8,782 bases of DNA from DATECU01 sp035286745 (GTDB lineage Bacteria > Acidobacteriota > Vicinamibacteria > Fen-336). Under the pieces are notes generated by a model. That model was not told where the DNA came from and did not search any database. It worked only from the letters and a program-made list of their open reading frames with translations. A program made the position numbers and the translations under genes. The stretch spans positions 1 to 8,782 of the forward strand of contig DATECU010000288.1 in NCBI GenBank assembly GCA_035286745.1, written 5' to 3'. This document shows, piece by piece, positions 1 through 7,080 of this stretch; position 1 is the stretch's first letter, and the number at the start of each line of letters is the position of its first letter.

Positions 1-1163
1 CCGAACAGCGCCACCGCCGGAGCCGGCCGCCGATACTGATTCGGGAGGCCGAACGCCTCGAACGGGAAGCCGCGGGCCCAATCCAGGTGGTGGCCGATCA
101 GGTGCTTCTTGGGGTTCACGCTGGCCAGACCGTGGGCCACGCACATCTCGGGGACGATCCGGTAGCGTTGGCGGAGGTAGTCGGCCAGGCTGCGCCCGGC
201 TGCGAACTGGGCTTCGGTGATGGGCAGAGCCCGGCCCCCTTCCCAGCGGGTCTCGAAGGAGACGCCCAGGAAGGCGTTGTTCAAGTTCAGGTAGACATCG
301 TCCCCGTTCGCCCACACCGAGAAACCGGCGTGGTTCGCCTTCGACCGCTCGTCCACCACGCGATAGACGCGCCCGAAGCGATCGATCAGGTAGTTGTACA
401 GCTTGTTGCGCCGAACGTACTTGAGCAGGCGATGGCTGCTCTCCCGCAGGTTCTCGTTGAACTCGGCTTCCAGGGGCCAGATGTCGCTCTCCGAGGTGTG
501 GAAGACCAGACCGACCGGTTCCTGCTGCCAGGCGTCGTTGACGCCCAGATCGCGGCTGAAGACCCGGTACCGGCGGGGGTCGCCAGCGATCGCATACGAG
601 GTTTCGATGCGCAGGCCGCTGCTGTACTGCTCCCAGTCGGAGCCCTGCTCCACCAGCCAGATGCCGTCGGGGGCCACGCCGGCGCGGGGCATGGCCGTGG
701 TGGGAGGCGCGGGCAGTAGGCTCGAAGGCGGGGGAGTCGTTGCCGGGGGAACCGCCGCGTGGGCCGGTGCGGCCGCGGAAGCCGGCGCCGGGCGAAAGCG
801 GTAGATGCCCAAGCCGATGGCGGCGAAGGTGACGGTGGCGGCGAAGATCAGCGAAGCTCGGCCCACCAGGATGACGTTTCGGGCCGAGCGGTCGAGGGAG
901 AAGGGCGCGCCCATGGGATGGGGGCCCAGCAGGCCCTGCAGGCCCTCGAGGTGGAGCCACCGGTAGAGCGCACGGCGCAAGGGCCCGTAGGGCACGACGC
1001 GCAGCCAGCGGTCGATGCGCTGGTAGCGGGCCAGAGAGGCCCTGATGAAGCGAAGCTTGGCGACCGGATCGCGGATGCCGCGGCTCACCGCATCCAGAGA
1101 GTCCACCCAGTCGGTGCCGGCCCGGGGGCGCCTTGAGCCTGACGAAGTGGACGATCCGAGCAC
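1..1163 (-). CDS. Membrane-anchored N-acetylmuramoyl-L-alanine amidase-like (amidase_2/PGRP fold) protein, C-terminus cut by the window edge
   Basis: I translated the minus strand by hand; it stays open for 387 codons and runs off the left edge. Residues 1-97 are a basic, probably cytoplasmic region. Residues 98-120 form one transmembrane helix (VILVGRASLIFAATVTFAAI). Residues 123-163 are a Pro/Ala-rich linker. From about 165 the sequence looks like a zinc amidase: VGLVFHTSESD (His222), SKANHAGFSVWAN (His278), then the core sheet VYLNLNNAFLGVSFET and the GHHLDW segment (His358/359). Amidases of this family cleave the MurNAc-L-Ala bond of peptidoglycan, which would fit a periplasmic domain on a membrane tether. 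The third zinc ligand (Cys or Asp) normally near the end appears replaced by Phe366. The start is uncertain: there is no early ATG and an in-frame TAA lies just upstream. GTG at 1163 has GGAGG 12 nt before it; TTG at 1193 is the alternative. The fold call is good; activity is unproven. Confidence 0.72.
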   Translation of the reverse strand, partial: MLGSSTSSGSRRPRAGTDWVDSLDAVSRGIRDPVAKLRFIRASLARYQRIDRWLRVVPYGPLRRALYRWLHLEGLQGLLGPHPMGAPFSLDRSARNVILVGRASLIFAATVTFAAIGLGIYRFRPAPASAAAPAHAAVPPATTPPPSSLLPAPPTTAMPRAGVAPDGIWLVEQGSDWEQYSSGLRIETSYAIAGDPRRYRVFSRDLGVNDAWQQEPVGLVFHTSESDIWPLEAEFNENLRESSHRLLKYVRRNKLYNYLIDRFGRVYRVVDERSKANHAGFSVWANGDDVYLNLNNAFLGVSFETRWEGGRALPITEAQFAAGRSLADYLRQRYRIVPEMCVAHGLASVNPKKHLIGHHLDWARGFPFEAFGLPNQYRRPAPAVALF

Positions 1164-1201
1164 GTCCGTCGCGCGCCTCCGTGAAGACTTCAACCCACTG
1201 G

Positions 1202-1230
1202 ATTATAGGGTTCGTTCGACGTCGCCTCAA
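1202..1230 (-). promoter_or_regulatory. Sigma70-like promoter for the amidase-like gene
   Basis: On the minus strand, TTGAGG (1230-1225) and a perfect TATAAT (1207-1202) are separated by exactly 17 nt. Transcription would begin near 1195, giving a leader of about 30 nt before the GTG at 1163. That supports GTG over the TTG at 1193, which would lie almost at the transcript end. Seen in sequence; activity is inferred. Confidence 0.6.
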
Positions 1231-1235
1231 CCCCC

Positions 1236-1265
1236 ATGACGCGGGCTCCTCAACTGGCCTAGAAT
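1236..1265 (+). promoter_or_regulatory. Possible divergent promoter for the PilZ operon
   Basis: ATGACG (1236-1241) and TAGAAT (1260-1265), 18 nt apart, resemble -35 and -10 hexamers (four and five matches to consensus). The -10 ends 13 nt before the ATG at 1279, so the leader would be very short. A run of seven G at 1268-1274 could act as a crude ribosome binding site. Weaker than the opposing promoter. Confidence 0.35.
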
Positions 1266-1278
1266 CCGGGGGGGCGCG

Positions 1279-1677
1279 ATGATGGCGGATCAGGTCAAGA
1301 CGGAAGGCGAAGGCCACGGACCGAGGCGCCGGGCCCGCCGCCTTCCGGTCCGGCTCGAGGGCCGGCTGGCCGGCCGGCAAACGCACGCCGTCAAGGTGAT
1401 CGATATCAGCCAGACCGGCTGCCTGGTGCAGTGTTCCGCCTGCCTGGACATGGGCGCGATCCTGGACTTGGAGGTGGATCTGGGCGGAGACAAGCTCTCG
1501 GCCAAAGTCCGGGTGGCGGAAGCGGCTCTGGATGGCGACGCCGCGGCGGAGGCGGCGCCGCTCTTTCTTACCGGGCTCGAGTTCCTGGGCCTGCCAGCTC
1601 GGGACGAGGTCAAGCTGCGGCGCTTCCTCGACGACGAAGCCCGTCGGAGGCGGGGTGCGGACGCGCCCTCTCGCTGA
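1279..1677 (+). CDS. PilZ-domain protein, probable c-di-GMP receptor
   Basis: A 132-residue, single-domain cytoplasmic protein with no signal peptide or membrane segment. It has the two PilZ ligand motifs in order. An arginine cluster at residues 16-21 (PRRRARR) satisfies RxxxR, and D42-I-S44-Q-T-G47 matches [D/N]xSxxG. Between and after these come short beta strands (HAVKVIDIS, CLVQC, DLEVDLGGDKLSAKVRVAEA, LFLTGLEFLG) as expected of the six-stranded barrel. The C-terminal tail is a charged helix (DEVKLRRFLDDEARRRR). PilZ domains bind the second messenger c-di-GMP and typically adjust motility, polysaccharide export or partner enzymes; which of these applies here cannot be told. It is the first gene of a plus-strand run, and its end overlaps the following GNAT gene by 23 bp. 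The start ATG follows a G-run; a second ATG directly after it is equally possible. Confidence 0.85.
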   Translation: MMADQVKTEGEGHGPRRRARRLPVRLEGRLAGRQTHAVKVIDISQTGCLVQCSACLDMGAILDLEVDLGGDKLSAKVRVAEAALDGDAAAEAAPLFLTGLEFLGLPARDEVKLRRFLDDEARRRRGADAPSR

Positions 1678-2602
1678 GGTCTCTTCCCGCGAGCTCAGGC
1701 CCCTGTTGCAAGAAGAGGCTGAGCACTGGAAGCGGGAGCTGCTCTGGGACTTTGGCGAGGTGAGCGCCGCCGTGGCCGGGGGCCTGGATCGCAGGACCTT
1801 GGGCGGGCTGGTGCTCCAGGACGCCTGGCGCTCGGTCGCCTACTGCTACTCCATGCACGAGGGCGGCCGCACCATCGTGGGCTCGCTGTTTGCCGCCGCG
1901 GGCTACCGGGGTCGGGGCCTGGAGGGCGACCTCCTCGACACCGTTCTGACTCAGGCCCTGGCCCACCCCAACAGCGAACGCGTCGAGTGCCAAACCCTCT
2001 TCAGCACGGCCGACGAGCCCCAGGTCCACTTCGTCCGTCCTGGCTTCGAGAGCCGAGGGCGCCACTACTTGCTGCGCTCGCTCGAGGAACCGATCCCGGA
2101 GGCCCGGGCCTGGTGCAAGCTCCGGCCCCTGCGCCGCGACGAGATCGCGAGCGCAGCCCAGCTCATCTTCGAGAGTCACCTGGGGAGTCTGGACGCTGCG
2201 CTCAACCTGACCTACGCCACGCCCGGCCACTGCCGGCACTTCGTGGAGACGGTGGTCCTGCGCTCCGGGTGCGGACGCTTCGATCCGGCGGCTTCCTTCG
2301 CCGTCGACGGCCGCCGGGGCCTTGAGGGGGTGATCATCGTGAGCCGCCTGTCGCGCGCCAACGGCCACATCTGCCAGGTGTCGGTGCGGCCTCAGGCTCA
2401 GGGCCAGGGGCTGGGGGAGGCGCTCCTGCTGGCCTCGCTCAAGGCCCTGCGCCGCCAGGGCTTCAGCGTGGCCAGTCTCTCCGTCACCGTGGGGAATCAC
2501 CGCGCCTACCGAATGTACGAACACCTGGGTTTTCGCCTGCGCAAGGCCTTCGCCGCTCACGCCTGGGTGCGGCCGCCGGCGCGCATCGAGCTTCCGGCAT
2601 GA
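1655..2602 (+). CDS. Tandem GNAT-family N-acetyltransferase
   Basis: The open frame reaches back to an ATG at 1532, but that part lies inside the PilZ gene and reads as arginine/serine-rich nonsense. GTG at 1655 has GGAGG (1646-1650) four nt before it and begins a normal protein of 315 residues. The C-terminal half is a clear GNAT domain. Beta4 (ICQVSVRP) leads into the acetyl-CoA pyrophosphate loop Q247-A-Q-G-Q-G-L-G254, then helix ALLLASLKALRRQG, strand SVASLSVTVGN (Asn281), and YRMYEHLGF (285-293), the usual final motif. The N-terminal half has a weaker copy: GYRGRGLEGDLLDTVL near 83-98 and VHFVRPGFESRG near 124-135. It is therefore a double GNAT in which one half is probably structural. 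GNATs transfer acyl groups from CoA to amines; the acceptor here is unknown. The gene ends in an ATGA overlap with the next gene, indicating translational coupling. Confidence 0.8.
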   Translation: MRTRPLAEVSSRELRPLLQEEAEHWKRELLWDFGEVSAAVAGGLDRRTLGGLVLQDAWRSVAYCYSMHEGGRTIVGSLFAAAGYRGRGLEGDLLDTVLTQALAHPNSERVECQTLFSTADEPQVHFVRPGFESRGRHYLLRSLEEPIPEARAWCKLRPLRRDEIASAAQLIFESHLGSLDAALNLTYATPGHCRHFVETVVLRSGCGRFDPAASFAVDGRRGLEGVIIVSRLSRANGHICQVSVRPQAQGQGLGEALLLASLKALRRQGFSVASLSVTVGNHRAYRMYEHLGFRLRKAFAAHAWVRPPARIELPA

Positions 2603-4146
2603 CCCCGGCCCTGCTGGCTGTGCTGCTGGCCGGTGCAGCCGCGGCCCCGGGTCCCTTGCTGGTGGTGCCCCCCGACCGGGGCGAGTTCTCGGCCGATGCC
2701 GCTTGGGTGGGGGAGCTGGTGGCGGAGGCGTTGCCCGGAGCCCTGGAGCTGCTGGGGGTGCCGGCGGTGGAGAACGCGGATCGGCTGCGGGCGCGGGCGG
2801 CCCTGGAGATCCCGCCGGCCCCGCTGACCCGGGCCACCTCCTTGCGCATCGGCGAGGCGTTGGGCGCCGACCGTTTGGTGTTGGGCAGCTATTCGGCGAG
2901 CGGCTCCGAGCTCTCGCTTTCCCTCCGGCTGCTGGACGCCGAGCGAGGAAGCCTGAGCGCACCCTTCGTGGTGTCCGGCCGCGAGGAGCAGATCCTGACC
3001 CTGTTGGGCCGGCTGGCCTGGGACCTGGCCCTGGCCTCCTCGGCCCAGCCGCACCTCACGCGAGAGGCCTACCTGGCCGCGCTTCCGGCACCTCCCTTCC
3101 CGGCGGTCCGGGCCTTCGGCCAGGGCCTGGCGGCCCGCGATCCGGCATCCCGAAAGCGCCTGATCCGTTCTGCACTGGCCCTCCACCCCGACTACCACCC
3201 GGCCCGGCTGGCCCTGGGGCGGCTGGAAATCGAGGCCCGCGACTGGCAGGCTGCGCACGACACGTTGGGGAAGATCCCGGAGGGTGTGGCCGAGAGCCGG
3301 TCCGCCCGGTTCCTGCAAGTGCTCGGCATGCTGGAGAGCGGACGCTGGCGCGAGGCGGCGGCCATCGGCGCCCGGCTGATCGCGGAGCGACCCACGCCGG
3401 CCGGCCTCAGCAATCACGCCTTGGCGCTGCTGCGCGGCGGCAGCGGCGAGCTCAAGGCCTCGGAGGTGTTGCGCAAAGCCCTGGAGCTTGCGCCCGCCAC
3501 CCTCGACATCACCTTCAACCTGGGTTGGGCGCTCTTCTCGGAGGGCGATTCCGAGGGCGCGATCTTCCATCTGCGGGCGGTGATCCGCGAGGAGCCGCTG
3601 GACGCGCAAGCTCGTTTGGTGCTGGCCTGGGCACTCGGCAAAGCGGGGCGGGCTTCCGAGGCGCAACAGGAGTGGAAAGGAGTGCTGGCCATGGCTCCGT
3701 CCTACCAGGGCCTCAGCCCCGACCTCAGCCGGCGGCTGGAACGGGTCATGGTCTCCGAGCGGCTGCTGGTGGTGGATCGAGGGACCCGTAGCGAGGCCGA
3801 GGTGGCGGCGGGGCTGATCGGTCGAGCCGAGAGGCTGTCGGCGACCGGGGATGCCGGGGGGGCCCTCCGCGAGCTGACCCGAGCTGCCTACCTCGATCCC
3901 TACGCCCCCCGCATTCACCTGCTGCTGGCGCGGGCCCACCGCGGTGGTGGGGACAAGGAGAAGGCGGTCAACGAGTATCGCATGACCCTGTGGTCGCGGG
4001 AGGATCCCGCGGTTCGCCTGGAGCTGGCGCAGCTCCTGCTGGAACTCGGCCGGGCTGCCGAGGCCCGGGCCGAGGCCGAACGCGTGCTCCAGGCCGACCC
4101 GGCCAACGGGGCAGCGCGCAAGCTGCTGGCGCCGCCCGCGAAGTAG
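2599..4146 (+). CDS. Secreted TolB-like/TPR repeat protein
   Basis: A 515-residue exported protein. Residues 1-16 are a short hydrophobic signal peptide ending in an Ala-rich cleavage region (LLAGAAAAPG). Residues 18-145 resemble the N-terminal alpha/beta domain of TolB and FlgO/CsgG-like proteins: LLVVPPDRGEF, a helix with VGELVAEALPGALELLGV, then IGEALGADRLVLGSYS and a strand LSLSLRLLDAERG. This fold is recurrent in TPR-bearing proteins of environmental bacteria. From about residue 165 to 510 the chain is tetratricopeptide repeats, best at 270-367 (NLGWALFSEGDSEGAI, then LVLAWALGKAGRASEA) and 405-500 (LLLARAHRGGGDKEKA, LAQLLLELGRAAEA). TPRs make protein-binding superhelices, so a periplasmic scaffold role is likely; no partner can be named. 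The start ATG overlaps the GNAT stop. There is no lipobox cysteine, so it is not a lipoprotein by sequence. Confidence 0.75.
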   Translation: MTPALLAVLLAGAAAAPGPLLVVPPDRGEFSADAAWVGELVAEALPGALELLGVPAVENADRLRARAALEIPPAPLTRATSLRIGEALGADRLVLGSYSASGSELSLSLRLLDAERGSLSAPFVVSGREEQILTLLGRLAWDLALASSAQPHLTREAYLAALPAPPFPAVRAFGQGLAARDPASRKRLIRSALALHPDYHPARLALGRLEIEARDWQAAHDTLGKIPEGVAESRSARFLQVLGMLESGRWREAAAIGARLIAERPTPAGLSNHALALLRGGSGELKASEVLRKALELAPATLDITFNLGWALFSEGDSEGAIFHLRAVIREEPLDAQARLVLAWALGKAGRASEAQQEWKGVLAMAPSYQGLSPDLSRRLERVMVSERLLVVDRGTRSEAEVAAGLIGRAERLSATGDAGGALRELTRAAYLDPYAPRIHLLLARAHRGGGDKEKAVNEYRMTLWSREDPAVRLELAQLLLELGRAAEARAEAERVLQADPANGAARKLLAPPAK

Positions 4147-4151
4147 GGCCT

Positions 4152-4157
4152 TATAAT
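4152..4157 (+). promoter_or_regulatory. Perfect -10 box seven bases before a start codon
   Basis: TATAAT sits in the 18-bp gap between the TPR gene and the next gene, ending 7 nt before its ATG. No recognisable -35 is seen 16-18 nt upstream, where the sequence is all G/C. If used, the transcript would start at or within a base or two of the ATG, making it leaderless. Read-through from the operon is the alternative. Confidence 0.4.
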
Positions 4158-4164
4158 CGGGGCA

Positions 4165-4791
4165 ATGATCCTCGAAAGCCTGGGTTTCGCGTTCGCGTTG
4201 CTGGCCGCCGGCAGCTCGGTGCCGCCGCCGCGGCCGGCACCGCCGCGAGCCGGTCTTTCCTGGGCCGAGTCCGATTCGTTGGTGCGCAAGCTGCAGGCTC
4301 TGGAGAACCGGCGCAAGGCTCCCGCGAAGCGCCAGGAGACGGTTCTGGTTACCGAGGGAGAGCTGAACTCGTATCTCAACCTGGAGCTGGCCCAGAAGCT
4401 CCCCAAGGGCGTGTCGGATCTCCTGGTGCGCCTGGAGCGCGACCGTGTCATCGCCTCCGGCACCGTCGACCTGGACCAAGTGCAGGGCCGGGTCCCCAGC
4501 TCGCGCCTCAACCCGCTGGCCCTCCTGTCCGGGCGGGTGCCGGTCCAGGTGCAGGGGCGGCTGCTGAACTTCAACGGTTTCGGAGCCATCGAGTGGGAAG
4601 ACATCCGCGTCTCGTCGGTGTCGCTGCCGGCCTCGTTGCTGGGGCAACTGGTGGCCTCCTCCACCCGGGATGCGGAGAACCCCGAGGGTGTCGACATCCA
4701 GGCTCCCTTCCGGCTGCCCCACGCCTGCCAGCGGTTGCGCCTGGAGCCGGGTCGCGCCCTGCTCGACTTCGATACCCGGCGCCCGAAGTGA
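4165..4791 (+). CDS. Small exported protein of unknown function, possibly lipid-binding-like
   Basis: A 208-residue protein I do not recognise with certainty. Residues 4-16 are hydrophobic and act as a likely signal sequence, followed by a proline-rich stretch (20-28) and a charged helix (31-55). The mature part begins with VLVTEGELNSYLN (60-72), then alternates strands: DLLVRLERDRVIASGTVDL, VPVQVQGRLLNFNG, GAIEWEDIRVSSVSLP, and a closing RLRLEPGRALLDF. This order (an 'E-L-N-x-x-L' helix, a layered antiparallel sheet, a late 'sLP..ll' segment) is reminiscent of YpmS/DUF2140- or LmeA-like envelope lipid-binding proteins. The similarity is by pattern only. It lies 18 bp after the TPR gene and could share its transcript, although a TATAAT box stands directly in front. 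The coding frame is convincing by its GC-rich third positions; function is open. Confidence 0.6.
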   Translation: MILESLGFAFALLAAGSSVPPPRPAPPRAGLSWAESDSLVRKLQALENRRKAPAKRQETVLVTEGELNSYLNLELAQKLPKGVSDLLVRLERDRVIASGTVDLDQVQGRVPSSRLNPLALLSGRVPVQVQGRLLNFNGFGAIEWEDIRVSSVSLPASLLGQLVASSTRDAENPEGVDIQAPFRLPHACQRLRLEPGRALLDFDTRRPK

Positions 4792-4826
4792 ATTCGGTCG
4801 TGAGACGACGAACGGCCTTCGGCCTG

Positions 4827-4841
4827 GGTCGGCTTGCGACC
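4827..4841 (+). other. Small hairpin after the exported-protein gene
   Basis: GGTCG (4827-4831) and CGACC (4837-4841) can pair around a 5-nt loop, and a GGCC-TTC-GGCC palindrome lies just before at 4814-4824. No T-tract follows, so this is not a convincing intrinsic terminator. Confidence 0.25.
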
Positions 4842-4847
4842 GTAGCC

Positions 4848-4875
4848 GATCGCTGATCGCTGACCGCCGATCGCT
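4848..4875. repeat. Heptamer direct repeat in front of recG
   Basis: Four contiguous 7-bp units read GATCGCT, GATCGCT, GACCGCC, GATCGCT, with only the third diverged. The array ends 14 bp before the recG start codon. The 98-bp gap holding it has no other clear signal. It may be a slippage-made filler repeat or a regulator site. Confidence 0.6.
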
Positions 4876-4889
4876 TCCATCTAGCGAGC

Positions 4890-6986
4890 ATGCTCGACCT
4901 CGCCTCGCCGGTCCAGTACGTGAAGGGCATCGGGCCGCAGCGGGCGGTGGCGCTGGCCAAGCTGGGCCTCGGCACCGCCGAGGACCTGCTGTTCCACTTG
5001 CCGATGCGCTACGAGGATCGGCGCAGCTTCACCCGCATCGCCGACCTCCGTGCCGGCATGAAGACCGCCGTGGCGGGCACCATCGTGGTCGCCGGTCTTC
5101 GTCGCGCTCGCCGGATGACGCTCTACGAGGTGCGGCTGGAAGACGCGAGCGGGCGGCTCAAGGCGCTGTGGTTCAACCAGCCCTACCTCAAAGACGTGCT
5201 GCCGCGGGGATCTCGGGTGGTGCTCTACGGGGCGGTCGAGCACGACCGCTTCTCCGGCCAGCTCATGATGGCTTCCCCGCAACACGAGGTGACCAGCGAC
5301 CAGGAGGAGTCCGCCGGCATCCACACCGGCCGCATCGTTCCCATCTACGAGAAGCTGGGTCCCCTCACCGGCCGGACCCTGCGGCGAATCCTGACGCAGC
5401 TCGCGTCCGACGTCGGAGAGCTGCCCGACCCCCTGCCGCGGGAGGTGCGGGAACGCCTGGGTGTGACGGGTCGAGCCGAGGCTCTACGCCGGGTACACGC
5501 GCCCAACGACGAGGACCGCATCGAGGAGCTGAACAGCGCCCGCAGTCCGGCCCACCAGCGTCTGATCCTGGAGGAGTTCTTCCTCTTCCAGTTGGGCCTC
5601 GCCCACCGCCGGCAGGGCCTTCGGGGCCAGCTCAAGGGCACCGCCTTCGAGATCACCGACCGGATTCGGGATGCCGTCAAGCGGATCCTGCCCTTCCACC
5701 TGACGGAAGCCCAGAAGCGCGTTCTGCGCGAAATCGCGGAGGACATGAAGTCGCCCCATCCCATGAACCGTTTGGTGCAGGGCGACGTGGGCTCGGGCAA
5801 GACCATGGTGGCGGTGCTGGCCATGGTGATCGCCGCCGAGAACGGCTGCCAGGCTGCTGTCATGGCTCCCACCGAGATCCTGGCCGAGCAGCACTTCCTG
5901 ACCCTGAAACGGCTCCTGGCGCGGTGCCCCTATCGGGTGGAGCTGCTGACCTCGGCCGTGAAGGGTAAGGAGCGGGCGGCCGTCTTGGAGCGCCTGGCCT
6001 CAGGGGAAACCTCGCTGATCGTCGGCACCCATGCCTTGATCCAGGAGGAGGTGCGCTTCCACCGGCTGGGTTTGGCGGTGGTGGACGAGCAGCATCGCTT
6101 CGGTGTCCTGCAGCGGGAGGACCTGAGGCGCAAGGGGCCTGCCGCCGACGTGCTGGTGATGACGGCCACGCCCATTCCCAGGACGCTCGCCCTCACCGCC
6201 TACGGCGACCTCGATGTCTCCCTCATCGACCAGAAGCCGCCCGGGCGTTCGCCCATTCGCACGCTGCTGAAGCCGGCCTCGACTCGCCGGGAGGTGCTCG
6301 AACTCGTTCGGCGTGAGGGGGAGGCGGGCCGCCAGGCCTACGTCGTCTACCCGCTGGTCGAAGAGTCCGAGAAGCTCGAAGACATCGCTGCCGCCACCCA
6401 GATGGCCGAGGAGTGGCGCGCCGCCCTTCCCCGGGTTCAAGTGGGCCTGCTCCACGGCCGGCTGAAAGCACCGGAGAAGGAAGCGGTGATGGAGGCCTTC
6501 GCGGCCGGCCGAATCCAGGTGCTGGTGGCCACCACGGTCATCGAAGTGGGGGTCGATGTGCCGAACGCGACGGTGATGGTGATCGAGCACGCCGAACGCT
6601 TCGGTCTGGCCCAGCTCCACCAACTTCGGGGCCGGGTGGGCCGCGGCAGCGGGCAGTCCACCTGTGTGCTGCTGAGCTACGGTCGGCTGTCGCCGGAGGC
6701 CAGGGCCCGGCTGTCGGTCATGGTAGAGACCGAGAACGGCTTCCTGATCGCCGAGAAGGACCTGGAGATCCGCGGCCCCGGAGACTTCTTCGGCACCCGG
6801 CAGTGGGGCATGCCTAACTTTCGCGTCAGCCAACTGCTACGGGATCGCGATCTGCTGGAGAAGGCGCGGGTCGAGGCCTTCCGCTGCGTGGAAGAGGGCC
6901 TGGTCGACCAGCCCGGCCACCCGCTGAAGGCGTTCGTGGACTCAGGGGGCTGGGAGCGGCGCTTTGGCCTCTCTCGGGTCGGCTAA
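4890..6986 (+). CDS. recG: ATP-dependent DNA helicase RecG
   Basis: A 698-residue protein, close to the usual RecG length (about 690). RecG binds branched DNA and drives fork reversal and Holliday-junction migration during recombinational repair. The N-terminus has the family opening (YVKGIGPQRAVALAKLG) followed by the OB-fold wedge domain at roughly 55-160. Helicase motifs appear in order: LTEAQKRVLREI (271-282), Walker A G298-DVGSGKT305, APTEILAEQH (326-335), the DEQH box at 399-402 with HRFGV, TATPIPRTLAL (425-435), LHGRL (521-525), TTVIEVGVDVP (548-558) and QLRGRVGRG (588-596). The C-terminal signature DLEIRGPGDFFGTRQWGMP (615 onward) is intact. No key residue is missing. The start ATG is placed by homology to the family N-terminus; its ribosome binding site (AGCGAG) is weak. 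It follows a 98-bp gap and probably has its own transcription start. Confidence 0.97.
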   Translation: MLDLASPVQYVKGIGPQRAVALAKLGLGTAEDLLFHLPMRYEDRRSFTRIADLRAGMKTAVAGTIVVAGLRRARRMTLYEVRLEDASGRLKALWFNQPYLKDVLPRGSRVVLYGAVEHDRFSGQLMMASPQHEVTSDQEESAGIHTGRIVPIYEKLGPLTGRTLRRILTQLASDVGELPDPLPREVRERLGVTGRAEALRRVHAPNDEDRIEELNSARSPAHQRLILEEFFLFQLGLAHRRQGLRGQLKGTAFEITDRIRDAVKRILPFHLTEAQKRVLREIAEDMKSPHPMNRLVQGDVGSGKTMVAVLAMVIAAENGCQAAVMAPTEILAEQHFLTLKRLLARCPYRVELLTSAVKGKERAAVLERLASGETSLIVGTHALIQEEVRFHRLGLAVVDEQHRFGVLQREDLRRKGPAADVLVMTATPIPRTLALTAYGDLDVSLIDQKPPGRSPIRTLLKPASTRREVLELVRREGEAGRQAYVVYPLVEESEKLEDIAAATQMAEEWRAALPRVQVGLLHGRLKAPEKEAVMEAFAAGRIQVLVATTVIEVGVDVPNATVMVIEHAERFGLAQLHQLRGRVGRGSGQSTCVLLSYGRLSPEARARLSVMVETENGFLIAEKDLEIRGPGDFFGTRQWGMPNFRVSQLLRDRDLLEKARVEAFRCVEEGLVDQPGHPLKAFVDSGGWERRFGLSRVG

Positions 6987-7005
6987 CGGCAACAGCAACA
7001 GCCGC

Positions 7006-7047
7006 CACAAAGACACAAAGGGCACAAAGGACACAAAGGACACAAAG
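7006..7047. repeat. CACAAAG repeat array (five copies)
   Basis: Five copies of CACAAAG begin at 7006, 7014, 7023, 7032 and 7041, spaced 8, 9, 9 and 9 bp. The array starts 20 bp after the recG stop, preceded by a short CAACAG repeat. It is purine/A-rich against a GC-rich background. Arrays of this type occur between genes in many GC-rich environmental bacteria; their function is unknown. The reverse strand gives a repetitive FVSFVSF-like translation that should not be called a gene. Confidence 0.85.
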
Positions 7048-7057
7048 AAACGGCAAC

Positions 7058-7080
7058 CACAGAGGCAGGGAGGCACAGAG
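7058..7080. repeat. Related CACAGAG repeat pair
   Basis: CACAGAG occurs at 7058-7064 and 7074-7080, following the CACAAAG array. It differs from that motif by one base, and the two motifs together make one composite repeat tract. Confidence 0.6.

Noticed and set aside
87..719. Plus-strand open frame of 210 codons at the left end
   Set aside because: It is antisense to the amidase-like gene, whose minus-strand translation has a transmembrane helix and family motifs; the plus frame reads as Val/Gly/Ala-rich filler.
1532..1654. Upstream extension of the GNAT gene to an ATG inside the PilZ gene
   Set aside because: These 41 codons give an Arg/Ser-rich sequence with no family match, and the GTG at 1655 has a good ribosome binding site.
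1610..2962. Minus-strand open frame of 450 codons opposite the GNAT gene
   Set aside because: Pro/Arg-rich low-complexity translation; the plus strand has clear GNAT motifs.
2557..4722. Minus-strand open frame of 721 codons across the TPR and exported-protein genes
   Set aside because: Long antisense frames are common at this GC. It has no recognisable domain, while the plus strand has signal peptides and TPRs.
4814..4841. Intrinsic terminator before recG
   Set aside because: Short stems only and no run of T after them.
7006..7080. CRISPR array
   Set aside because: Units are only 7 bp with 1-2 bp between them, so there is no spacer of proper length and no cas gene nearby.
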